A DNA stretch of 64,000 bases. Origin: Promerops cafer. Its lineage: Eukaryota; Chordata; Aves; Passeriformes; Nectariniidae. Below, piece after piece: positions 1 to 9,474 of the stretch. Within the stretch, counting starts at the first letter, position 1, and each line of letters begins with the position of its first letter. A program made the position numbers and the translations under genes. The stretch covers positions 682,001-746,000 of the forward strand of contig VZSE01014931.1 in assembly GCA_013398275.1 (NCBI GenBank). The letters are read 5' to 3'. The notes under the pieces were generated by a model. That model saw only the letters and a program-made list of their open reading frames with translations, searched no databases and was not told the origin of the DNA.

Positions 1-577
1 ACAGTCATGTGCTTGAAAGCTGCATATTGTGGGATCATCCATGGGATCTGTAGGTAGACTGAATTGTTGCATAATGATCTGGTTTAATTGGGAGGTCTGT
101 GGGACCCTATAGGATTATGTGTAGGGCAAGTGGGAGGTGAGGTTATGTATGTGGCTGTGGGTAGCTGGGAAGTTGGGACAGGTAGCAGGTGAATTTTGGT
201 GCCATATATGGGAGCTGAGGAGATTTGTGAAACGGTACAAATGCATATAATGCTGTATATGATATCAGATGTAGATGGTGAGCACCGAGGTAATGGATCA
301 CAAACGTACAGGACAAATGAAAAAAGGAATGAGCACATGAACAGCTGTGTGTCAGAAATGTATAGAGCTGGTGTAGTATTAAGGTGCTCGCCTAGCTGGT
401 CCCTGAACCCGAGCTAGATGTTTGTGAGGATTTCTGAAAAAAACCCCAAAACCTCCTACTCCAAGCCTACAAACTGATTGTCACCACTTGATTTTGGCAT
501 GCTAAGTTCCAAATGTATTTTGAGTGCCAATTTTATTTTTGACTGTACTCTCTTTCAGACCACGCTCTCTTGGTGTC
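1..577. other. Non-coding flank upstream of the LTR, nothing recognised
   Basis: No gene, RNA or repeat family is recognisable here. The open frames on both strands are under 90 codons, have no domain-like content and no splice context. The sequence is moderately G/T-rich near the start, without a clear tandem period. Confidence 0.5.
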
Positions 578-1132
578 TGTGGTGGTTTGATGCTGGCTAG
601 CCTCCAGGTGCTCACCAAAGTTCCTCCATCACCCCTCCTCAGCTGGACAGGGGGATAAAAAATACAGCAAAAAGCTTGTGGGTCACAATAAGGACAGTGG
701 GGATCACTCCCCAAGCACAGTTAGAGGTGAAACAGATTCGACTTCAGAAAAATTCATTTAATTTGTTACCAATGAAATCAAAGCAGGATAATGAAAAGCA
801 AACCCAAATCTGAAAATATCACACTCCTCCCTTACTCCTGGGCTTAACTTCATTCCTCATTTTCTCTCCCTCCTCCCTTGCAGTGGCGCAGGAGAACAGG
901 GAATGGTGCCTGAGATCAGTTCATCACACTTGTCTCTGCTGCTCCTCCTGCTTCAGAGGGAGGATCCTCACATTCTTCTGCTCCAGTGTGGGGTCCCTCC
1001 CACAGGAGACAGTCTCCATGAACTTCTCCAATATGAGTAATTCCTACAGGCCACAGTTCTTCACAAACTACTCCAGTTTGGAGTCTCCCCACAGGGTCTC
1101 AAGTCCTGCCAGCAAACCTGCTCCAGCTTGGG

Positions 1133-1392
1133 CTCCTCTCTCCATGGGGCCACAGGTCCTGCCAGGAGCCTGCTCCAGTGTGGGCTTCTCTCTCCATGGG
1201 GCCACAGGTCCTGCCAGGAGCCTGCTCCAGTGTGGGCTTCTCTCTCCATGGGGCCACAGGTCCTGCCAGGAGCCTGCTCCAGTGTGGGCTTCTCTCTCCA
1301 TGGGGCCACAGGTCCTGCCAGGAGCCTGCTCCAGTGTGGGCTTCTCTCTCCATGGGGCCACAGGTCCTGCCAGGAGCCTGCTCCAGAGTGGG
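1133..1392. repeat. 52-bp tandem array, about five copies, inside the LTR
   Basis: The block CATGGGGCCACAGGTCC recurs at 1143, 1195, 1247, 1299 and 1351, exactly 52 bp apart, with almost no differences between copies. Each unit also carries CTGCTCCAGTGTGGGCTT. More diverged relatives of the CTGCTCCAG...GTGGG block lie on both sides (about 980-1120 and 1380-1450), so the local array looks like a recent expansion of one of the degenerate internal units of this LTR. It produces long repetitive open frames on both strands (period 52 shifts frame each unit), which are not genes. Confidence 0.9.
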
Positions 1393-1586
1393 CTTCCCAT
1401 GGGGTCACACCTTCCTTCAGGCATCCACCTGTTCTGATGTGGGGTCCTCCGTGGGCTGCAGGTGGATAACTTATCTATCCTCAACCTCCATGGTCTTCAT
1501 CTCAGGCTGCAGGGGAATCTCTGCTCCAGTGTCTGTAGCGCTTCCTCTCTGTCCTTCTCCACCAACCTTTGTGTCTGCAGGGCTAT

Positions 1587-1773
1587 TTCTCTCACACATT
1601 CTCACTCCTCTCTCCTGGCTGCTGTTGCACAGCTTCCACCCCTTCTTAAATACATTACCCCAGAGGTGTTACTACCATTGCTGATGGGACACTCGGACTT
1701 GGCCTGCGGTGGGTTTGTCTTGCAGCCGCCTGGCCTTGGCCCTATCAGACACCTCTGGCAGCTTCTCACAGAA
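1587..1773. repeat. Left copy of a 187-bp direct repeat flanking the assembly gap
   Basis: This stretch, from TTCTCTCACACATTC to CTTCTCACAGAA, is repeated at 1893-2079 with a single difference that I see (T versus C in CTGATGGG/CTGACGGG near 1685). It ends at the first N. In the LTR family as I remember it, this segment occurs once, so the second copy most likely comes from two contig ends or haplotypes placed side by side. Confidence 0.85.
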
Positions 1774-1892
1774 NNNNNNNNNNNNNNNNNNNNNNNNNNN
1801 NNNNNNNNNNNNNNNNNNNNNNNNNNNNNNNNNNNNNNNNNNNNNNNNNNNNNNNNNNNNNNNNNNNNNNNNNNNNNNNNNNNNNNNNNNNN
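1774..1892. other. Assembly gap (run of 119 N)
   Basis: All bases are N. The gap lies inside the LTR between two near-identical 187-bp copies, which points to an unresolved overlap, or an artificial gap, rather than unique missing sequence. Confidence 0.99.
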
Positions 1893-2079
1893 TTCTCTCA
1901 CACATTCTCACTCCTCTCTCCTGGCTGCTGTTGCACAGCTTCCACCCCTTCTTAAATACATTACCCCAGAGGTGTTACTACCATTGCTGACGGGACACTC
2001 GGACTTGGCCTGCGGTGGGTTTGTCTTGCAGCCGCCTGGCCTTGGCCCTATCAGACACCTCTGGCAGCTTCTCACAGAA
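1893..2079. repeat. Right copy of the 187-bp direct repeat flanking the gap
   Basis: Same sequence as 1587-1773 at a constant offset of 306 bp, with one visible mismatch. The LTR continues without a break after this copy to its end at 2119, and before the left copy the LTR is also continuous, so collapsing the two copies would restore a normal element. Confidence 0.85.
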
Positions 2080-2119
2080 GGTCTCCCCTACCAAAACCTT
2101 GCCATGCAGACCCAATACA

Positions 2120-3676
2120 GTATCAGAGCATGAAAACCATCTGAAATGGAAACCAAAAAAAGAAGCATGCTCCTCACTGACTAGAGTCAGTTGACTTTTG
2201 TCAACTCTAGTATTTTTAGTTTGATTTCCTTGGGAAGTGAAGCCTAGATGATAGTACATGTGTATCTGTTTGTCCATATGTTCTTCCTCCTAATAACTTT
2301 TCAGTGAAACCAATTTCAACCATATTTAAAAGAGGGTGGAAGGCTAAAAAGTAACTTATTCCTGTATGTCTCTTAAAAACTGATGATTAGTTAATGCTCC
2401 ACTCCCTCCATAGTGGAAAACCCGAGAATTATGTAGGTGGTACATGGCAGTATCCAACCAGGCTAAGGCAAGTGGTGTCTTGTGTTTTGTCTTTCATTTT
2501 GGTCCACTAGGAAGCAAGACTAGCCATAGCATCGATTTCTTCTTCCTGCAGGAGATGTCACAGGGGATACGATGGGTTCTGGCTTTTATTAGAGCAGGGG
2601 GATTTTTGAGTCAGCCGACAGGAACCCACCGGGAGGCAGGCTTGGTGCACTCTGTTCCCAGAACAGCTTGCTCTACAGCACTCTAATAAGAAACACTTCT
2701 GAAACAGCATCATTAGTGATGAGAATCCTACAGGCCTTTCCTACATGTGGACACTCACCTTTGCTCACCCACACCTTCAATGCCTAAATTGAAAATTGGT
2801 GTCCTTTAGTGTTGGCATCCTCATAGACTGCCTGGTGACCACAATGCAGGGCACAATGTGGCCTGAAGAGGGGCCGCAGGGCTGCCTGGGCAGTCCAGCT
2901 GGGCTGTCACAGTGTCCCAGGGACTGGCCTGAGAAGTTGTGCACTCACACTGCCTCCATGTCCCCAGCTGCGAAAGGACACCCTTTGTGAAATGCCTGGA
3001 GAGTGACTGATGAAAAGCCCCGTGTGAATGTTAAGCAGTACTTTGTTACTGGTGTTCCTCTAACTGGAGGCAACGGTTTTAGGGGGAAATAAAACTACAG
3101 GAGCCAATTACTCCTTGAGAAAAAAAGTTTGTGCTACATATGGCAGGAGGAACCTGTATTTGAAAGAAATATAGTGGGGGAAGCCTTCTGTGAGCAAATG
3201 GTTGCTTTTCAAGCTGGATTTCCCTTACAGAAGGATTCTTTCTGGTCCCTCTGAAATCGCATAGAAGTCACAGGAGATCCAGCAAAGATTAATGCAGACT
3301 GATGCTTGCTATTTTCTCCTGGAAACCTTGGCAGCTCTGTAATTACAGTCGGTGCGTCTGAATCTCCCTCTGGCCCCTGTGTACTGCCCGGCAGTGACAC
3401 CAGCATTAGAGAGACCCTTGCTTCAGAATTTGTCAAGCAGAACTCTGCTGAGAAACCAAACCTGCCCTGCCGTGCCTCTTGTTGTGGCGATGAAGAATAG
3501 CTGAATAGCCTCCCCGTGTGCACTGGAGCTGGAACCTCAGGGACTCTTGAGCCCGGAATGGCTCATAGACTGTGATCCAAGAGATACATTTGGAGAGGAA
3601 TGAGGGAACCATATTTCTATAGCATAACGTATATATATTTATATATCTAAAAATGAAATAAATGAGCTGGCTTGCA
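2120..3676. other. Distal 5' flank of the LSAMP first exon
   Basis: No gene or repeat family is recognised. An imperfect inverted repeat lies at 2180-2211 (ACTAGAG...TTGAC and GTCAA...CTCTAGT with a 4-base TTTT spacer and a TCAG insertion in the left arm). An AT-rich run with TATATATATTTATATATC lies near 3630-3648. Open frames here are short and unremarkable. Confidence 0.4.
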
Positions 3677-3690
3677 ACACTAGGTGGCAG
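3677..3690 (+). promoter_or_regulatory. CTCF-type binding motif in the LSAMP exon 1a promoter
   Basis: ACACTAGGTGGCAG matches 13 of 14 positions of the common CTCF core (CCASYAGRKGGCRS), in + orientation, about 45 bp upstream of the TATA-like box and about 390 bp upstream of the start codon. CTCF is known to bind such motifs directionally and to anchor chromatin loops with motifs of opposite orientation. A full-consensus minus-strand motif lies at 16149-16162 in the intron. Binding is inferred from the motif only. Confidence 0.55.
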
Positions 3691-3722
3691 AGGTGGGATC
3701 TGTTCTGCTCAGAGCGCTGTCC

Positions 3723-3729
3723 TATAAGG
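3723..3729 (+). promoter_or_regulatory. Candidate TATA box of LSAMP exon 1a
   Basis: TATAAGG lies at the usual kind of position for a TATA-like element, which would put transcription start near 3750-3755. From there to the start codon at 4082 the leader contains no ATG, while ATGs do occur just upstream of the box (about 3652-3663). This supports a start in this interval, but the true start cannot be fixed without transcript data. Confidence 0.35.
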
Positions 3730-3751
3730 CATTGCTTGTTTAAGTACAGTC

Positions 3752-4081
3752 GCATTTAGTTGGAGCTGCAGGAGAGAGAGAGATTCGCTGTGTTTACAGC
3801 CAGCCCAGGCTACGGTGGAGCATCCAACCTGGCCCCCCCTTTCTCCAGCACTTGAAGGGGAGAGTGAGAGGTTATTTGGGAATCTGGCCACCGCGGGTCA
3901 GCTTGTGCTGCGACTGGATTGTCAGAGCTGGCAAAGCAGAGCCCAGAGGGACTGAAGGGAGACACGAATCCCATTTTCTTTGAAAGGAGCAAAGAGAGGA
4001 AAAAAAAAAAAAAAAAGATAAATTGAGAGAGAGACAGAAGCGAAGAGACGGAGAAAAAGGCGGAGCGAGTGAGAGAGAAGC
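3752..4081 (+). other. LSAMP: Predicted 5' UTR of LSAMP exon 1a
   Basis: This is the inferred leader between the TATA-like box and the start codon. It contains no upstream ATG. Its 3' half is strongly purine-rich on the sense strand, with an A-run of about 18 near 4000 and GAGAGAGAGACAGAAGCGAAG-type repeats up to the start codon, and (GA)n appears again near 3771-3782. An in-frame TGA at 4070-4072 closes the frame upstream of the ATG. The left boundary is a guess from the TATA-like element. Confidence 0.45.
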
Positions 4082-4148
4082 ATGAGGACCTACTGGCTGC
4101 ACAGTATCTGGGTGCTGGGATTCTTCCTGTCCCTCTTCTCCTTGCAAG
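4082..4148 (+). CDS. LSAMP: LSAMP (limbic system-associated membrane protein), first coding exon 1a: signal peptide
   Basis: The exon encodes 22 residues plus the first base of codon 23, then meets the donor CAAG|GTATGT at 4149. It starts MRTYWLHS and continues with a hydrophobic core IWVLGFFLSLFSL and then Q, a typical secretory signal peptide. I recognise it from memory as the alternative first-exon signal peptide of LSAMP, which in mammals has V where this has I at residue 9. The split glycine codon fits joining to exon 2. LSAMP is an IgLON protein: three Ig domains and a GPI anchor, on the surface of limbic and other neurons, where it mediates selective adhesion and axon guidance; it is called CHLAMP in chicken. 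Start choice: A at -3, in-frame TGA 12 bases upstream, ATG-free leader. Only this exon of the gene is in the window. Another IgLON paralogue is the main alternative but fits the peptide less well. Confidence 0.82.
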
Positions 4149-4564
4149 GTATGTGCTGAGTTCTTTCTCGCAACCTCCTCAAACCCCTCTGCTTTAATCG
4201 AGGCTGGTGGACTGAGGATGGCCTGAAACATGGAGCTGGAAGCTGGAGCTTCCTCTCCCCCCCTTTTCCCCTCCAAACCTTCCTCCCCCCCGCCACCTCT
4301 TGCCTCAGGAAATAAGCCAAGGAGAGATCACTGCTGGTGAATCCTATGGTTAGAGGACACTGCATGTGACTGACTTTGCTGCTGTATTTATGCTTTTGCA
4401 GAGGGGGACTTGGTGGGGGGAGTACAGTTAAGATTTGAAAAGGAAAAGAGTGGTGGGTAAAGGTGGATATCCCCTCCACCCACAACCGCTGTTTCTCAGT
4501 ACTTTGGGTCACAAGTACTGATTCTCCTCGATTCCTTACCTTCCTGAGGAGATAAGTGTTAAGT

Positions 4565-4760
4565 TTCTTTTGGTTTTTTTTTTGTTTGTTTGGGTTTTTT
4601 TTATGTTTTGTTGGGTTTTTAAATTATTTTTATTTTGGTTTTGTCCAGAGAGGGGGAGGTTGGAGGAATCTCTATGCCTCTGGTCTGTCTGCGAAAACAC
4701 TATGTCCTTCCCCTCTATACCAGGAGGGAAAAGAAAAAAAAAAAAAGAGAGAGAGAGAGT
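4565..4760. repeat. Low-complexity T-rich and GA-rich stretch
   Basis: A T/G-rich run with several T8-T10 tracts (about 4565-4645) is followed at 4731-4760 by an A-run and (GA)n. No repeat family is apparent; the T/GTTT pattern could be a decayed retroposon tail, but no body is visible. Confidence 0.6.
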
Positions 4761-4952
4761 GATGGAGGACAGACAGGAGATGAAAATTTGTTGGGTATGG
4801 GGTTTTGTTCAGTGGAGAATTGCCAGCTGGGTTTCTTGCTTTAAGAGCCAAGTGTGAGTATGGAATTTAGTTCGAAGTGATGACAGGCATGCTAGCTGGT
4901 TTTGAGATGCTTTCTGTAAACAGGAGTTAAGGGTTAATGCGTTCCATGCTGT

Positions 4953-4966
4953 ATGTATTAATACAT
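4953..4966. other. 14-bp perfect palindrome
   Basis: ATGTATTAATACAT reads the same on both strands. It lies about 90 bp before the (CA)n tract. Probably chance in AT-rich DNA; recorded because it is exact. Confidence 0.4.
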
Positions 4967-5051
4967 GTCACACATGTACATATAATCATAGCCTTCAAAA
5001 TTGCAGCTTGTGCATGATCCACACTCACTCACACATCAGTGGTCCTTCCTG

Positions 5052-5052
<1 letters not shown>

Positions 5053-5115
<63 letters not shown>
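5053..5115. repeat. (AC)n microsatellite, about 31 uninterrupted units
   Basis: A 63-bp perfect AC run starts at 5053 and ends before GAGGG. Its length and purity imply recent slippage and probable length polymorphism. It lies about 0.9 kb inside the intron. Confidence 0.97.
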
Positions 5116-5118
<3 letters not shown>

Positions 5119-7027
5119 GGATATAGCAGCAAAGATGAATAAACTCACTCTGGCACATACAGTTCTAGCTCCCTAGCACATGCAATTCCTGGAGAGTCTG
5201 CTTCTCTTGTGCTCACGTTCTCCCTTCCTCTTTCCCCCCTCCCTCCTTCAAGCCTCCATCCTGAACACTAGTGTTCGAGGTTGCTTGCATATTAAAATCC
5301 CTTGCCTATCCTGCTGCACTAGCCTTGTAAGCCTGTCTGCACACATATACACACACATAGGTGAAAATGTAACTAAAGAACATAGATGTACTCTATCTGG
5401 CCTACTCTGTGCCTCACAGTCTTGCATTTGCAGTGAGCTGCACCCTTAGAGCGCATCTTGCTCGCACACGGCTTTTTTCACAGTGCTTTTTTCTCACTCC
5501 AGTACATATTAGTGCAGGAGTGCCGTGCATGGAGATATGCCAGTCACAGCTTCCTCACTTCCCTTAGCTCCTACTTTTACACACAGTCTTGCATGCACTG
5601 TTCTCTTCTATTTTGTGTCTACTAAGCAAATTCCCGTACAGGCAGGCTCCCTGTCACACACACGCTTTCTATTGCAGCCTCACACCTGTCACTCCTGCAA
5701 GCCCTCACTATGGAATCCTTCATTTTTTGCCACCTTCTCACATTTGCTGAGTGCTCCTTTTCATACAGTCTCACTTCTCCCATTTCTGGGTCTCGTACAC
5801 ATGCTTTTCACTGTCATATATTTTCTCTCAACTTACATTCTCTGAAGTCTGGACTGTGAATCCAACACCAGCACCTTCCAGCTGACTTCCTTCCTTGCTG
5901 TGAAGTGACTACTTCTGACAGGGAAGGAGGATTTTTCCCAGCAGATAGGTTGTACATGGGGTAAGAGGAGAACCAGTACCTGTGTAGCATAAGTAGATAA
6001 CATCAGCAATGAAGTTGTGTAGCTTGGTGTGAACTTCACCCTGCTCTGCAGGATTAGACAGAGAACTGCCAAGAAAGATGGACATTGGCAAGTGGCAGTG
6101 ACTCTGAGCCTTGCCTGTCTTTCTGATGCACGTTTTCTAGCCTGTAGACCACACCACTTGATCCACGCAGTGTTTTCAAGTCACAAGCCTTCCGTGAGTT
6201 GTGACCAGAGCATCCCAGTGCTAGCACAGCCAGGAGCTGTTTTAGTCCGTCCTTATAGCTGGAGCTTATGCCAGGCTACAGGCATGGACCGGCTTTTACC
6301 TTCTGTTTTAATGAGTTAGTATTGCCACAGTAGTATCAGCCACATCTATTCCCGTTTTGAAGGTTTTAGGGAAGGTCTTTTGAGGTCTGTATCATCACAT
6401 ACCCTCTAAAAAGGCAGAGGCAACACAGCTGCCCTCCCTAGGTTTTGAGATGGGATGGGATGGTGTGGTGTTGTACGAGTGTTTGCAAACCTGGAGCTGC
6501 TTTTTTGACTGCTCTCAAACTTCTGGCATGATAAAAACCAGAGCACTGCTGGATCTAGTTTCAAAGCCAGCAGTAATTTCCTTTCTCCGATGTGAAGAGT
6601 GGGAGAATGGGGAGGCAGGAATACTGGGGCTGCATGGGAGGAGTAGGGCACTGCCTGAAGCAAGCCTGAAGATATTTGAAGGAGTTAAAAAGGGGTGGGA
6701 AAATATTGTACCCTTATAAAGACCCAACAAACCAACACCCAGCCCTCCCCCCCCAATATTTATTTCAAATTAATTGTTTTTCACTGAAAGCCGTGGTAAC
6801 GAGCCTTGAACACTTCTCTAACCCTGCTGAGCACTACTCTGTGGAGCTCTTACCGCAGGAAACGGCAGTATTGGCTTTGACAGGCAATGACCCCGGTCAG
6901 AACGCTTCCAAGACCTTTGTGTGCACATCCCTCCAGAGCCAGACAGCTGAGCCTACACCTCTGCGAGCTACCCAAAACTTGTCCGTGCCCTCTCTCCCCT
7001 TTTCCTCGCTGTCCACTTGGGGGTGTA
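5116..7027. other. Intronic sequence, no gene recognised
   Basis: The first part (to about 5830) is pyrimidine-rich with scattered CACA motifs, continuing the compositional bias around the microsatellite. The rest is ordinary intronic sequence. Open frames, including a 152-codon one that runs from 6676 into the CpG cluster, have no recognisable content. Confidence 0.4.
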
Positions 7028-7238
7028 CCGGTGAACGCAAAAGCAGCTCCTTGTGTTTCTCCGCTCTCCCGGAGCCACCGGGCGTGGGGGAGAAGGGGAG
7101 CGCTGCTGGCACTGCCGGGCCGCGCCGAGGCTGAATAGCAGGCGCTGGGGTGCAGGGAGGAAGCGCAGCTGAACCTGGCAGGAGAGCGATGGGCTCCACG
7201 GTGCCAAGCGGCCAGCGCAGGCTGCCTCCCCCAGCGCC
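7028..7238. promoter_or_regulatory. Small CpG cluster in intron 1, candidate promoter or enhancer
   Basis: By hand count there are about 18 CpG dinucleotides in roughly 210 bp, in a GC-rich stretch (for example GCCGGGCCGCGCCGAGG near 7118), while flanking DNA has very few. Such retention usually marks DNA unmethylated in the germ line, as at promoters. It is about 3 kb downstream of exon 1a. No TATA box or convincing splice donor was identified with it, so promoter activity is inference only. Confidence 0.4.
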
Positions 7239-9392
7239 TCTGCCAGGCAGGATGCAAAGGGCTGCCTGTCCCCTGCCTGCCTGGCCTCAGGGGCTTTGGC
7301 ACAGAGTCAGCCTTTTGCTCCTTCCTCCCTAGGTTAGGTGCTCCAAGTCCTGCACAGAGGATTTTTTTTCCCCCCCCTGATCACTATGTTTCCTCCTTTT
7401 GGTGGCTTAGGATTCTTGCGTTTCTCTGCTGCTGCACTTTGAGTCCTCTTTGGGAGGCAGGTGGCTTGGAGGCGGGATGGTTGTTCCTCCTGCATGGTGC
7501 ACTGGCCTTCCTGCCCTGTGGGGGCTGAAGGAATAAAAGTACCTACACACCCCAGCACTGCTGGTGGGTGGGATTTTCTAGGATTTTCTAGTGGCATGCT
7601 GCAGCTCTTCCCTCGAATGGATTTTTCTTAGCACAATGTGCCCCAAAGCTTCTGAGAGATATCAGATTGTTGAATTGGATTGTAAAGCTGAATTTTTCTT
7701 TTCCTTTTTTTTCCCCCCCAAGTCAAAAATGGGAGCATGAGTATGGGGTGGAGAAGCAAATGATTAGGGTCTATAAAAAAATTGCATTTAGATAATTTAG
7801 AAGAATTTTGTGTTGATGTTTGCACTTTCACCTACTATTACTCTAAGTTAGCTGTCAGTATGAAAATTAATTTTTATTTCCTCACCCTGAGCATTTTATT
7901 TTAAAACATGAATGCCTTGAAAAATTATACATTTCCTTCAGCATTGCTTTAAGTTGAAAATTCTTCTAAACAAATTCTCTCCCTTGAAAAATAGCAGCTG
8001 TTTCAAATCAGCAATTTGCTAAAAAAATCCCAGCTTGTTTTAATGAACCTTCCTGACAACCCCACCTAATTGGTTAATTGTAAAAGACTTGGTGTTTAAA
8101 AAAAAAAAAGTAAGATAGCTCAACAGCCAATTTAGTGGAGTAGATGGTTTAGGAAAGGATATGAAGAACTGGCCTGCATAGTTCTGGCAGCATTTATTTA
8201 TAATGTGTTTTTTGAGCTGCTCAAGGATGTTCTTAAATGAGGAATGAGTCTGATGAAAGAAATCACAGAAACAGTCGGGTAAGTGGCATAGGCTGCTTTA
8301 GGTTGGTACACGACACAAATGTTATCTGTAAAGTCTCATGTTTTATAATGTTACTGGGCAATGCGGGTGTGAGAAATGATGTGTTTGTAAATGCGTGAGG
8401 TATGTGCAATCTCTGTGGATGGAAGCGTGTACCCGAGTGTTTCTGTGCTGATAATGTGTAATGGATGGGGAGAAGAGAGGGAGGAGCAGCAGTGTGTGTG
8501 CGAGTGGTGACATTGTGGTGTGTGGGGAACAGCACGGGACGATTGTGATGCAGTTGGATAACATTTAGATACTGCCAACTGGAGAGAAGAAAAAAGACTT
8601 TTCCTGCTCTCCTGAATATACTTTTCTTCCTATCTATTTCCAGTTTTCTTTCTTGAGTAAGGTAAGGGAAGCTCTCACAGGCTGGACTGTATGGATGAGG
8701 TGACAACTCACTCAGCTGCCTTGCATTCCCTTAAATGATGAAGAGGTTCAATAGGTGAAACAAAATACTTTTCTTTTAGTCTTAGGACAGGGAAGAAGTA
8801 GAGAAGGCTTTTTTATCTGCAAATGGGGAGCATTGAAAAGATATCCCAAGTGTTTCTTCCAGTTCTATCTAGTGATTGCTGACCATAATAATCAATAATT
8901 ACACAAGTAAGAACACATTTCCTCTAGATGCTATGAATCTCAGCACTCAGCTACCTGCTCAGTGGGCTTTGTTATGATAAGTAAAAATTTTCTTCATCTT
9001 TTAGTCTCAGATATCTTTTTTCACACAAGAGTTTTACTCGCTCTGTAACAAAGAACCCAGTTCCCAGTGTTGTTGGGCACTCCTTTTCAGCCTTGGAGCA
9101 CACTCTCATGCGTAAGCTAATGGTCTGAGGGGGAGGTGTACTCTTTTATAGTTCCTCTTTTCACTTTTTTCTTCCACTAGCAATAGAGCTCCTTCTAGTC
9201 AGGGTGAGGAATATAGCTGCTCTCATCCTAGGCTGCTGGCAGAGCCAGTGCTTTAGGAGTGCACACCCTTTCTGTGTGCTGGCTGTGCCTCCTGTAAGCT
9301 TTGAGTGAACCAAGGCCCTTGCCTTGCTGGTGGGGCCTGGACCCTTCCCCTAGCAGATTTACCCTGTGCAAGGCTGAGTTGCTTAGGAATGT
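7239..9392. other. Intronic sequence, low-complexity patches only
   Basis: T- and C-runs occur near 7360-7376 and 7697-7720, and an A12 run near 8100. Region 8340-8540 is GTG-rich, giving overlapping Ser/His-rich open frames on the minus strand that look compositional rather than coding. No repeat family or RNA gene is recognised. Confidence 0.4.
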
Positions 9393-9474
9393 GTTAGACA
9401 AGGGATGTTGGTGTATAGGTCGGCGTTAGCCTATGTATAGACTGGGTTAGACAAGGGATGTTGGTGTACAGGTC
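9393..9474. repeat. Local 53-bp tandem duplication
   Basis: GTTAGACAAGGGATGTTGG and the following GTGTA(T/C)AGGTC occur at 9393-9421 and again at 9446-9474, 53 bp apart, with one mismatch over 29 bp. The intervening 24 bp also has related GTTAGCCTATGTATAG text. A recent short duplication. Confidence 0.8.

Larger units (their letters stand above)
578..2119 (-). mobile_element. Solo LTR of an avian endogenous retrovirus, probably ERVL-like, reverse orientation
   Basis: The element begins TGTGGTGGTTTGATGC at 578 and ends CCCAATACA at 2119, the TG...CA ends of an LTR. It matches, from memory, a long GC-rich LTR family common in neoavian genomes: the end facing 2119 (CCAAAACCTTGCCATGCA) and the part near 600-700 (CTCAGCTGGACAGGGGGA) are characteristic. 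Read on the minus strand, GTATTTAAG near 1645-1653 could be its TATA region, and a weakened poly(A) region lies near 750-770. The flanks GTGTC (573-577) and GTATC (2120-2124) form an imperfect 5-bp target duplication, the size made by ERVL-type insertions. No gag, pol or env follows, so it is a solo LTR. It lies about 1.6 kb upstream of the LSAMP promoter in antisense orientation. The apparent length is inflated by a gap and a flanking duplication. Family name uncertain; LTR status fairly sure. Confidence 0.75.

Noticed and set aside
883..1684. Overlapping open frames of 84-184 codons on both strands with repeated motifs (SPWGHRSCQEPAPVW, GPVAPWREKPTLEQ)
   Set aside because: They are translations of the 52-bp tandem array inside an LTR. 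All frames are open simply because the unit lacks stops; no splice or start context.
4090..4512. 140-codon minus-strand open frame overlapping the LSAMP exon
   Set aside because: It lies antisense to the signal-peptide exon and UTR and has low-complexity Pro/Lys-rich content and no recognised domain.
5053..5115. CRISPR-like or other spaced array
   Set aside because: It is a pure dinucleotide microsatellite without spacers; the DNA is vertebrate.
6676..7134. 152-codon + strand open frame leading into the CpG cluster
   Set aside because: Composition-driven openness in a GC-rich patch; no domain and no supporting splice sites found.
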